Positions 1-6,010 of a DNA stretch of 6,205 nucleotides are shown here, piece after piece (position 1 is the stretch's first letter; each line of letters starts with the position of its first letter). Position numbers and translations under genes: made by a program. Below the pieces are notes generated by a model. That model was not told the DNA's origin, searched no databases, and saw nothing but the letters and a program-made list of their open reading frames with translations. This stretch comes from Bacillota bacterium (GTDB taxonomy: Bacteria > Bacillota > Clostridia > Christensenellales > Aristaeellaceae), in NCBI GenBank assembly GCA_023392755.1, contig JAEWNM010000157.1, positions 1 to 6,205 of the forward strand. The letters run 5' to 3'.

Positions 1-172
1 GGGGTAGAGATTCTGCATTATCTGGACGGAGCGGTGTACGGCTACAACCTTGCCTACCGGGCCTTTATGCAGCTGAAAAAGGACGGAACCTTTTCTTATT
101 CCAGCGGCGCGGCAGATGGCGGCTTTGTTTGGTGCCGTGGTGCCGGGGGTGGAGCCGCCCACCGACAAATAA
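1..172 (+). pseudogene. Probable 3' end of a plus-strand gene, frame disrupted near 124-130
   Basis: From base 1 the first plus frame reads as convincing protein, including HYLDGAVYGYNLAYRAFMQL and KKDGTFSYSSGAADGG, with G-rich first codon positions and common codons. The minus frame opposite has several rare codons (ATA, AGA, GTA) and no protein character. As written, the plus frame then runs through the complement of the SH3 gene to a stop at 382-384. Removing one T from the runs at 124-126 or 128-130 would give LFGAVVPGVEPPTDK and a TAA at 170-172. The gene's start and most of its length lie outside the window. I do not recognise the family. It would overlap the SH3 gene tail to tail by about 76 bp. 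The break could be a real frameshift or a base-calling error. Confidence 0.4.
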
Positions 173-1119
173 TCAGGCATGATATAACCGTATTGATCGC
201 CTGTTTTGATATAGTACCATTTGCTGGCGGTCTGGCCAAGTACTATAGCCGAATCCCCGTCATACAGCTTGCTGATGGTTGCCGCGCTTTGGAATGGCTC
301 TTTGCGCAGGTTTACCCAGCCGCTGGACTTTTTGTTCTTCACCACCGCCTTGGGCTGTCTGGACCGTATGCTCTCCGGTTTTGACCCGCTGTACAAAAAT
401 TCGGATTTCATGTAGCCCGTTTGGCTGCCGATGGTAACCTTTACCCATTCTTTTTTAGGGTCGGACGCGCACACGGCTTTCGTGCCGGTAAAGTAGAGCC
501 CCAGCGAGATCGCGTCTTTCGATGCGCGTTCTCTCAAATGAACCCGGTCAGAGCTTTGGCCGTCTATAATCGCAGTCCCATAGGCGTTTCCTGGCGTGCT
601 CGGCGCCAAAGGGCCGACCAGCAGAAAGCCAGGCATCATATATCCATATAAATCGCCGGCCTTCACATAGTACCATTTCGTTGCGGTCTGGCCAAGCACG
701 GTGACCGCGTCTTTCTGATAGAGTTTTCCCACTACTGCCGAGCTTTGCATAGGCTCCTCCCGCAGGTTCACCCAACTGCCCGCCTTTATGTTGCTTACCG
801 TCGCCGCCGGCTGTTTGGGCTTGACGCTGCCCGGCCTGGACCCCTGATACAGATACTCTGATTTCATGTAACCCGTTTGACGGCCGATGGTTACCTTCAC
901 CCACTCTTTTTGGGGGTCAGATGCGCAGTAGACCTCTGTGCCTGTAAAGTATAAGCCCAACGATTTTGCCGTCGCGCTGGAGCGTTCTCTCAAATGCACC
1001 CGGTCCGCCTTCCCGCCGTCAATAATTGCCGTCCCATAGTCCAGGCCAAGCGCCGAACTGCTGAACATGCTTGCCATGATGCCACATAACAGAATAAATG
1101 CAACGATTTTTCTTTTCAT
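1..1119 (-). CDS. Exported protein with duplicated SH3-like module pairs (C-terminal end frame-disturbed or off-window)
   Basis: The reading frame opens at ATG (1119-1117), 6 nt after an AGGAG site (1130-1126), and stays open to the window edge (373 codons). Residues 1-25 form a signal peptide: KRK, a hydrophobic core, then a small-residue cleavage zone near SSALG. Four SH3-like modules follow: A1 (about 28-91), B1 (106-168), A2 (180-243) and B2 (258-320). The A modules share YGTAIIDG, DRVHLRER, LGLYFTGT and KEWVKVTIG.QTGYMKSE. The B modules share WVNLR.EP, VLGQTA.KWYY and YGY.MP. Bacterial SH3 modules usually bind peptidoglycan or mediate extracellular contacts; no catalytic domain is visible, so a wall-binding or scaffolding role is inferred. 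After residue 331 the frame loses protein character. A one-base change near 124-130 would instead end the protein with APTKPPSAAPLE and a TAA at 99-97, which I think is the true C-terminus. Module calls are firm; the 3' end is not. Confidence 0.85.
   Translation of the reverse strand, partial: MKRKIVAFILLCGIMASMFSSSALGLDYGTAIIDGGKADRVHLRERSSATAKSLGLYFTGTEVYCASDPQKEWVKVTIGRQTGYMKSEYLYQGSRPGSVKPKQPAATVSNIKAGSWVNLREEPMQSSAVVGKLYQKDAVTVLGQTATKWYYVKAGDLYGYMMPGFLLVGPLAPSTPGNAYGTAIIDGQSSDRVHLRERASKDAISLGLYFTGTKAVCASDPKKEWVKVTIGSQTGYMKSEFLYSGSKPESIRSRQPKAVVKNKKSSGWVNLRKEPFQSAATISKLYDGDSAIVLGQTASKWYYIKTGDQYGYIMPDYLSVGGSTPGTTAPNKAAICRAAGIRKGSVLFQLHKGPVGKVVAVHRSVQIMQNLYP
127..1038 (-). repeat. Tandem in-frame duplication, two 456-bp (152-codon) units
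   Basis: Unit 1 spans 1038-583 (residues 28-179) and unit 2 spans 582-127 (residues 180-331). Both begin YGTAII and end in an S/T-P-G linker (STPGNA, STPGTTAPN). Alignment by eye is gap-free, and the two halves of each unit (A and B modules) differ from each other much more than unit 1 differs from unit 2. The event was therefore duplication of an A-B pair rather than step-by-step single-module growth. Confidence 0.9.
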
Positions 1120-1434
1120 GGTCTGCTCCTTCTCCCATATCCCATTCTACTCAGGCAGAAAACCGTTGGCATACAGCGCGGATATGTCTTTGGCATCCTG
1201 TCAAAATATAGACGAAGGATGCCGGCAGTTTGTTTCCAGCATTTCTCGTTGGCGCAAAATAATACCTTTGACAATTTTCATTGATGCTATGGCTGTTTGA
1301 GGTTTGTTTCAAACGTTTGGTCAGGACATCTGCCCTTATAAAGATCAATAAAAGTTCTTTTCTCGCCTTCTCTTGAAAATTTGCGGATAGCCGTATAGGG
1401 TTTGGTGTGCTATATTGTACTAACGGGGAAGCGG
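1120..1434. other. Divergent intergenic region
   Basis: This stretch separates the SH3 gene from the response-regulator transcript. No credible gene is seen; short open frames on both strands have poor codon patterns and no ribosome binding site. Visible elements are a 6-bp inverted repeat GTTTGA (1295-1300) / TCAAAC (1309-1314) followed by another GTTTG (1315-1319), which could be a regulator site. On the minus strand there is a TAGAAT (1149-1144), a possible -10 box just upstream of the SH3 gene, but with a poor -35. The best plus-strand -10 candidate is listed separately. Confidence 0.5.
1408..1416 (+). promoter_or_regulatory. Candidate extended -10 promoter for the two-component operon
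   Basis: TG-C-TATATT at 1408-1416 matches an extended -10 element about 19 nt before the ATG at 1435. There is no good -35 at 17 nt; TTGAAA at 1373-1378 is too far upstream. Extended -10 promoters can work with weak -35 boxes, so this is plausible but unproven. Confidence 0.3.
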
Positions 1435-1629
1435 ATGAACGGCATCAATGGATATATCTCCAGCTGGGAAGCATCCTCCGTATGGATCATGGCGGAGCTG
1501 CGCGGCAATGGATTCTATGCCTGTAACCTTATTCCCGGTCTTATTTGCTTTAGGCGGCCATGGCGCATTGGCGTAAAGGCAAAGAAGTCTGCCGGGCCAC
1601 GAAAGAACCATTTCAGAGGGGTAACCGTT
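1435..1629 (+). other. Open 65-codon leader in frame with the response regulator
   Basis: An ATG at 1435, preceded by a GGGGAA stretch, opens a frame that runs without a stop straight into the response regulator at 1630. The first 39 codons (MNGINGYISSWEASSVW..., ending NGFYACNLIPGLICF) have coding-like third positions; the rest is basic (RRPWRIGVKAKKSAGPRK) and less protein-like. Receiver domains start at the first beta strand, so this is not expected to be part of the regulator. It may be a non-coding leader that happens to stay open, a decayed gene end, or a small peptide read without its own stop. Another plus frame here is also open from about 1411 to a TAA at 1537, so the assignment is unsafe. 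Confidence 0.3.
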
Positions 1630-2358
1630 ATGATGAGAATTGCTATCTGCGACGATATGGAGGCCGAGCTTCGGCGCATTGCCGAGCTTACAGCAGAATA
1701 CCTGCATGGGCGCGGCATAAGCGCCGACCTTCGGGTGTTCGGCCATCCGGACGCACTGCTGAATGCCTGTGAAACCGAGACCTTTCATATATTTCTGCTG
1801 GATATGGTCATGCCCATGATCAGCGGGCTGGAACTGGGGCGCAGCATACGCAGCGTCAGCACCGACGCGCAGATCATTTTTATCACTACCGAGCCCGGCT
1901 TTGCCTTGGACGCTTATTCGGTCAATCCCCTGCACTATCTGCTCAAGCCTGTGGATGCGGGAGCGCTGTCTGCCGCCTTGGACCTGGCGGCGCAGAAGGT
2001 GGATTATGGCGAGGAAGCTGCCGTTACCATCAAAACCAAGGGTGGCCTGCGCACCCTCTCCACCGGCAGTATTGCCTGCTGCGAATACGCGCGCCATACC
2101 GTAGCATACACGTTGGCAAGCGGCGAACGGGTGGAAACCACAACGATCCAAGGCAGCTTTACCGAGCATGTCGCACCGCTTATGCGTGACCGGCGGTTTA
2201 TTCAGCCCCACGCCGCCTATGTGGTGAACATGAGCCGTGTGGAACGGCTGACCAAGGAGGGCTTTACTTTGCAAGGCGGCACCTTCGTGCCGGTGTCCGG
2301 CAAGCAGTTTGCGGCAACGCGAAACGCCTATATGAGCTATCGGCTGGGGGAGGCGTAA
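1630..2358 (+). CDS. LytTR-family response regulator (AgrA/ComE type)
   Basis: This is a cytoplasmic transcription regulator of 242 residues. The receiver domain (about 3-122) has the acidic pair D8-D9, phosphoacceptor D58 in FLLDMVMPMISG, T86 in IIFITT and K106 in LLKPVD. A linker leads to a LytTR DNA-binding domain (about 130-240) with IKTKGG, an E-Y-A-R-H strand, RFIQPHAAYVVNMSRV and the closing VPVSGKQF. Length and order fit the AgrA/VirR/ComE class, which binds paired direct repeats upstream of targets. The start is ATG 1630, with GAGGGG at 1616-1621, 8 nt upstream; this gives the expected MRIAICDD N-terminus. An in-frame ATG at 1435 and non-ATG starts further up would add unrelated residues. 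It is followed after 2 nt by its presumed sensor kinase. I am confident of the family; the target genes are unknown. Confidence 0.95.
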   Translation: MMRIAICDDMEAELRRIAELTAEYLHGRGISADLRVFGHPDALLNACETETFHIFLLDMVMPMISGLELGRSIRSVSTDAQIIFITTEPGFALDAYSVNPLHYLLKPVDAGALSAALDLAAQKVDYGEEAAVTIKTKGGLRTLSTGSIACCEYARHTVAYTLASGERVETTTIQGSFTEHVAPLMRDRRFIQPHAAYVVNMSRVERLTKEGFTLQGGTFVPVSGKQFAATRNAYMSYRLGEA

Positions 2359-2360
2359 GA

Positions 2361-3620
2361 TTGCAATTATACGATTTTCTGCGTTCCATCATAACAAACG
2401 CCATGCTGGCGGTGCTGCTGTTTACGCTGGCCCGGCCTAAATGCCGCCCCCGAACCCTGCTCACGGCACTTGCTGCCATCGTGATGCTTGACCTGATGCT
2501 GAACGTTTATTTTTATTTGAGAAACGATTATACAACGCTTGGCAAGCTGGATATCCTGTTTTTTATCCTTGTCGGCATTGCCGTAAAGCCCCTCTTTCAT
2601 GAAACGTTCATGCAATGGCTGTTCAACTGTCTCACTGCCATGAACGTTTACGCCGTTACGGTCATTTTGACCTACTACCTCTGCGGTTTTTTTCCGTACC
2701 CGTCTTACGCTGTCACGGTGCTGCGCTTTTTCATGTTTTTAGCCGCCGTATTGCTGTTTCGCAAGCGCCTGCGGCCGCTCTACCGGCAGGCGGCGGAGCA
2801 GTGGAGCGTCTACCTGTTTTTGTCGGCAGGCCTCTTTGGCAATTTTGCGTGGTACTTTATGTCAAGCGATGATGTGGAGCGGACGCTCACTGAGGATTTT
2901 GGTCCGCTTCTGCTGCTTGTTATGCTGGCGCTGCTCGTCTATCTCGCCATGTTTTTTTCACTGCGAAAGACCTTGCGGGAAGCTGCCCTGCGGGAGGAAA
3001 ACCTGAAAATGCTCTCGGATCGTGAGCTTACCCGTCAGCGGCTGCGCCTGATGGACGAGGCCGTGCGGCAGATGAGCATCGTGCAGCATGACCGCCGCCA
3101 CTTTAACAATACGCTGCTCTCTTTGCTGAAGGAGGGGGAAATCGATCAGGCTGCCGGCCTCATCCAGCGGCAGAGCGAGGCGCTGCCTCAAAAGCCCCAA
3201 AGCTACTGCCAGAACGTGCCGGTGAACGCCGCCGTATCTTATTATGCCGATCTCGCGCGGCAGCGGGGCTTTTCTTGCAAGTTAAGGCTGGACATTCCCG
3301 AAAAGCTTCACGTGGACGAGCTTTCGCTGGCTATGGCTGTATCCAACCTGATGGAAAACGCCATCGCTGCGCTTTCTGCCCTGCCTGCGGAGATGGAGCC
3401 CGTTGTGCACTTTACCGCCGTGAATACGGGCCAGCTCATTCTTGAAATGAGCAACCCCTATATGGGCCGGGTCCTGCTGGACGAAAGCGGCTTGCCCATA
3501 TCTGGCAAGCAAGGTCATGGCAGGGGTACGCAAAGCGTGGCCGATTTTGTAAAAAAGTGCGGCGGCGAACTTATGTATGAGGTGGCGGGCGGCATGTTCA
3601 AGGTTCGGATGATGGTATGA
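2361..3620 (+). CDS. AgrC-like sensor histidine kinase with GHKL ATPase domain
   Basis: This is a 419-residue membrane kinase. The N-terminal half has about six or seven hydrophobic segments (roughly 7-24, 34-52, 64-80, 86-110, 117-134, 150-168, 181-200), as in the multi-pass sensors of peptide-sensing systems. A charged helical linker (201-240) leads to the phosphoacceptor motif VQHDRRHF with H243. The GHKL ATPase domain (about 285-419) has the N box SNLMENAIAAL (N329, N333) and the glycine box GHGRGTQSV (385-393), with Arg where many homologues have a hydrophobic residue. It should autophosphorylate on H243 and pass phosphate to D58 of the regulator upstream. The start is TTG 2361, 7 nt after GGGGGAGG (2346-2353), which lies inside the end of the regulator gene, so translation is likely coupled. 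An intrinsic terminator follows. The signal is unknown, since no AgrB/AgrD lies in the window. Confidence 0.93.
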   Translation: MQLYDFLRSIITNAMLAVLLFTLARPKCRPRTLLTALAAIVMLDLMLNVYFYLRNDYTTLGKLDILFFILVGIAVKPLFHETFMQWLFNCLTAMNVYAVTVILTYYLCGFFPYPSYAVTVLRFFMFLAAVLLFRKRLRPLYRQAAEQWSVYLFLSAGLFGNFAWYFMSSDDVERTLTEDFGPLLLLVMLALLVYLAMFFSLRKTLREAALREENLKMLSDRELTRQRLRLMDEAVRQMSIVQHDRRHFNNTLLSLLKEGEIDQAAGLIQRQSEALPQKPQSYCQNVPVNAAVSYYADLARQRGFSCKLRLDIPEKLHVDELSLAMAVSNLMENAIAALSALPAEMEPVVHFTAVNTGQLILEMSNPYMGRVLLDESGLPISGKQGHGRGTQSVADFVKKCGGELMYEVAGGMFKVRMMV

Positions 3621-3710
3621 TTTACGTGTAGAAGCGCTGTCCAAGGGCTGTTTTTTCTATATGCGGAAACTTTAGGTAGAAAGCTGCGCCTTTTAAGCAT
3701 ACATTCGATG

Positions 3711-3773
3711 TTCCCTTCCTTTTGCTGCTATCCTTTTATCATCAAAGCAGCAAAAGGAAGGGGGCGCTTTTTT
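3711..3773 (+). terminator. Strong intrinsic terminator after the kinase gene
   Basis: A perfect 17-bp stem pairs 3713-3729 (CCCTTCCTTTTGCTGCT) with 3746-3762, extendable by two T-G pairs at the base. It has a 16-nt loop and is followed, 3 nt past the extended stem, by six T residues (3768-3773). It lies 90 nt after the kinase stop. The 3' arm also contains GGAAGGGGG (3756-3764), the likely Shine-Dalgarno of the next small gene. Confidence 0.85.
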
Positions 3774-3998
3774 ATGGGTGAGACCGCCAGGCGACGGGAA
3801 GACAGGCCGCTGTCCGCCCCCAATTCCGGCGGCAACGTCTGGCCCAGACAGCGTTGTCCCGCCTTTACGCCGCGGGGCGGCGCGGCAGAGCAGAGCTGCT
3901 GGTACTGCATCTATGCCGATTTCCACTTGGATCAGCCCCGCGCGCTGGATGTGGGCATCTGCTACTGGCCCAAGAAGATAAAGACACAGAAAGAGTAG
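3774..3998 (+). CDS. Small cysteine-containing protein of unknown function
   Basis: A 74-residue frame starts at ATG 3774, 9 nt after GGAAGGGGG (3756-3764), and ends at TAG 3998. Third codon positions are strongly G/C, as in the neighbouring genes. The first 40 residues are polar, rich in Arg, Pro and Gly. The second half is more protein-like, with the segment CWYCIYADFHLDQPRALDVG (42-61) and then ICYWPKK. C42, C45 and C63, perhaps with C28, could bind zinc or an iron-sulphur cluster, but three or four cysteines are only suggestive. There is no signal peptide or membrane segment. I do not recognise the family. Because it sits directly after a terminator, its expression would need readthrough or a promoter I cannot see. 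An upstream in-frame ATG at 3708 is less likely because it would translate the terminator hairpin. Confidence 0.6.
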   Translation: MGETARRREDRPLSAPNSGGNVWPRQRCPAFTPRGGAAEQSCWYCIYADFHLDQPRALDVGICYWPKKIKTQKE

Positions 3999-3999
3999 C

Positions 4000-4028
4000 T
4001 TGAAGGGTGATGCTTTGCAATCAATACT
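4000..4028 (+). promoter_or_regulatory. Candidate promoter upstream of the acidic exported protein
   Basis: TTGAAG (4000-4005), a 17-nt spacer and AATACT (4023-4028) match a sigma-A-type promoter at 4/6 to 5/6 per box. It begins right after the small-gene stop at 3998 and leaves a leader of roughly 30 nt before GTG 4064. It is weak evidence on sequence alone. Confidence 0.28.
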
Positions 4029-4063
4029 GCATGGACAAAGGATATAAAGGGAGGTTTTGGCTC

Positions 4064-4537
4064 GTGAAAAAGCTGTTTGGTTTGGTGCTTTCGCTCCTGT
4101 TCACGCTGGGATGCACCATCGCGCCGGCACAGGGCGGCGATGCGGGGAAATCCTTGGCGCTCAATCCGGAGAACTACCCGTACTTCTACGTTATGGGCAT
4201 TTCGCAGGCGCAGGCAGATGCATCCTCTGCCATCGTGGTGAACGGGTGCTTTGGGGATTTTCAGTTGAGCGACGCTGATGGCGAGGCGGATTTGGACGTA
4301 TTCGGCTTTGACGAGGAAAACCCGGTAGAGCTTTTGCTGGCGGAGGATTGTGTTGTTCTCATGCCGGTGGATTTAGACGAGAATGTCATCACAAACATCC
4401 CCTGCCAGGACATTTTGCAATGGGTCGCCGAGCAAAGCGGGGAGGAAGAGGAGCCGTTCACCTTCTATGCGGTGTTAACGCTGGATGAAACCAATCAGGT
4501 GACGCAGCTTGCGTACCAATATTTCCCCTGGGGTTGA
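4064..4537 (+). CDS. Small acidic exported protein of unknown function
   Basis: The predicted protein has 157 residues. It starts at GTG 4064, 9 nt after AAAGGGAGG (4046-4054); the in-frame ATG at 4007 would place 19 polar residues before the signal sequence and has no good ribosome binding site. Residues 1-22 form a signal peptide: KK, a hydrophobic core from L4 to L15, then a likely signal peptidase I site after APA (20-22). C17 follows TLG and only loosely resembles a lipobox, so a lipoprotein is possible but less likely. The mature part is strongly acidic (QLSDADGEADLDVFGFDEEN, an EEEE stretch at 127-130) and keeps three cysteines (C62, C96, C114). It ends QLAYQYFPWG. I do not recognise the family. 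The metallophosphoesterase gene begins 58 nt later with no terminator between, so the two are probably co-transcribed. Confidence 0.85.
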   Translation: MKKLFGLVLSLLFTLGCTIAPAQGGDAGKSLALNPENYPYFYVMGISQAQADASSAIVVNGCFGDFQLSDADGEADLDVFGFDEENPVELLLAEDCVVLMPVDLDENVITNIPCQDILQWVAEQSGEEEEPFTFYAVLTLDETNQVTQLAYQYFPWG

Positions 4538-4595
4538 TGGGATACCGCCGGGTCTGCGCAGCAATGCGCTATCAATAAAATCAGGAGGAGTACTT

Positions 4596-5882
4596 ATGAA
4601 AAAACGGTTTTTAACCCTATTCACGGCTCTTTACATACTGATAACAGTGGCAGCATTCGCATTGGCTGAGACTGCAAACGGTGTGCAGCCGCTTTGGGAG
4701 GCCAACGGCACGCGAGACAAGATTGTCGTTATCAGCGATATTCATTTGGGAATAGACGACTCCTTTTCCGAGAATGCTGCCAACAAAGTATATTTGCTGC
4801 AATTCTTGGCGCGTTTGCAGGCAACCGCTGACGTGCGGGAGCTGATTATCAACGGCGACTTCCTGGATGAATGGTATCTGCCGCTCGATTATCCGTCGCA
4901 CACTGATTCCTCTGCATTTTACCGCGAAGTCATCGCAAACAATCAAAATGTCATGGATGCGCTGAAGGGCGTTATGAGCGCCGGTATCAAGCTGGTCTAC
5001 ATCCCGGGCAATCACGACATGCTGCTGGAATCGGGCGTTCTGGACGAGGCGCTGCCCGGTATCGTGCAGGCCAGGGATGCCAAGGGGCTGGGCACCTACT
5101 ATACCGGCGACCGCAATGAAATTGTCATCGAGCACGGCCACCGCTATGACGTATTTTCCGCGCCGGATACAGTTTCCAACGCCGAACTGCTGGGCAGCGA
5201 TGAAACCATGCTTCCTGCCGGTTACTTTTACGCACGCTATGCAACCAGCTGGGTTATTCAGGGCCGCCCGTCCGTTAAAAAGGATTTGCCGGTGGTAACA
5301 AGCGTTCCCGATAAAACCGATGCGGATCAGTACGGCGCTTACATTTATTATTCGATTTTGAAAAACATCTCCGAACAGATAACGCCCAACGAAGACCTGG
5401 ACCAGAAAATATTCGATGTGCGTATCGCCGGGTTTAATGATGCGTATACATACCTTGATTTCTTTCCGGCTCAGCGGGAAGATGGCACCATTTCCGCACC
5501 GGTGCTGTTTCAAAATATTCAGCGTACATGGGCTGAGCGCCAGAAAATCAACAATAACAAGGTGCCCAACACCTTTATGGAGGCGGTATCGGGAACCTTG
5601 AGCTGGGAGTATTTTTTCAATCAGGCGAAGACGCAATACCTGGAAAACCCCAACGAAAACGTGGACATCGTCTTGTTTGGTCATACCCACGTACCCAGCT
5701 TTCTGGATATAGGCAACGGGAAACTCTACATCAATGAGGGAACCTGGATTGATCACAATACCGACTACCCCGACGCCACCCGCACGTTTGCGGTCATCAC
5801 CACAGGCGATAAGGATACGGCCGTGCTGTTCAAATATATGGAGGACGGCTCACTAAGCGATATAAGCGCCAGCGTGAATTAG
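4596..5882 (+). CDS. Exported calcineurin-like metallophosphoesterase
   Basis: This 428-residue protein should hydrolyse phosphoester bonds outside the membrane using two metal ions; the substrate cannot be told. The start is ATG 4596, 5 nt after AGGAGGAG (4583-4590). Residues 1-24 are a signal peptide ending ALA before E25. Family motifs appear in order: D48-I-H50 in VISDIHLG, INGDFLDEW (D88, D91), IPGNHDM (N139, H140, D141), EHGHRYD (H180, H182) and FGHTHVPSF (H363, H365). All usual metal ligands are therefore present and the enzyme should be active. Between HGHRYD and GHTH lie about 180 residues, much more than in minimal family members; this Tyr- and Phe-rich insertion probably forms a cap or substrate-binding domain. 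No wall anchor or transmembrane tail follows, so it is secreted or held by its uncleaved signal sequence. It shares an apparent operon with the acidic exported protein. Confidence 0.95.
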   Translation: MKKRFLTLFTALYILITVAAFALAETANGVQPLWEANGTRDKIVVISDIHLGIDDSFSENAANKVYLLQFLARLQATADVRELIINGDFLDEWYLPLDYPSHTDSSAFYREVIANNQNVMDALKGVMSAGIKLVYIPGNHDMLLESGVLDEALPGIVQARDAKGLGTYYTGDRNEIVIEHGHRYDVFSAPDTVSNAELLGSDETMLPAGYFYARYATSWVIQGRPSVKKDLPVVTSVPDKTDADQYGAYIYYSILKNISEQITPNEDLDQKIFDVRIAGFNDAYTYLDFFPAQREDGTISAPVLFQNIQRTWAERQKINNNKVPNTFMEAVSGTLSWEYFFNQAKTQYLENPNENVDIVLFGHTHVPSFLDIGNGKLYINEGTWIDHNTDYPDATRTFAVITTGDKDTAVLFKYMEDGSLSDISASVN

Positions 5883-5946
5883 GCCAAAGGCGAAAATGCC
5901 GCAGCCGGCAAAACCGCTCCCACGGCAAATGCTTTGGGCAAACGCC

Positions 5947-5968
5947 GGGCCGCCATTTCTGGCGGCCC
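5947..5968. repeat. GC-rich perfect hairpin downstream of the phosphoesterase
   Basis: GGGCCGCC (5947-5954), a 6-nt loop ATTTCT, and GGCGGCCC (5961-5968) form a perfect 8-bp stem. No T tract follows, so it is not a classical terminator alone; it may stabilise the 3' end or assist the next hairpin. Confidence 0.6.
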
Positions 5969-5975
5969 CAGTGTA

Positions 5976-6010
5976 TCAACAAAGTGGCCATCGCCACTTT
6001 GTTGAGTTTT
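5976..6010 (+). terminator. Likely intrinsic terminator of the phosphoesterase transcript
   Basis: A perfect 13-bp stem, TCAACAAAGTGGC (5976-5988) with GCCACTTTGTTGA (5993-6005), closes on a CATC loop. After one G there are four T residues (6007-6010). The T tract is short, so termination may be partial. It is also the first of several similar tight hairpins, so it may belong to the repeat element listed next. Confidence 0.55.

Noticed and set aside
548..904. Minus-strand 118-codon frame within the SH3 gene
   Set aside because: It is a different frame of the same strand as the SH3 repeats and has no protein character.
127..1038. CRISPR-like repeat array
   Set aside because: The repeats are two long coding units without short regular spacers, so this is protein module duplication.
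1199..1204. TTGACA on the minus strand as the SH3 gene -35 box
   Set aside because: The sequence 16-18 nt downstream is GC-rich (CCGCGC) and cannot serve as a -10.
1268..1273. TTGACA as a plus-strand -35 box
   Set aside because: No acceptable -10 lies 16-18 nt downstream; the nearest, TATGGC, is at only 14 nt.
1420..2274. Long minus-strand open frame (284 codons) opposite the response regulator
   Set aside because: It lies in antisense to a regulator with all family motifs intact; it has no domain, no good ribosome binding site, and arises from the G/C-rich codon pattern.
3632..3658. T run after a short GC stretch just after the kinase gene, as an intrinsic terminator
   Set aside because: The preceding bases form only a 3-4 bp stem; the perfect 17-bp hairpin at 3711-3773 is far better.
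4617..5756. Long minus-strand open frame (379 codons) opposite the metallophosphoesterase
   Set aside because: Antisense shadow of a clear, motif-complete gene; its product shows no recognisable fold or signal.
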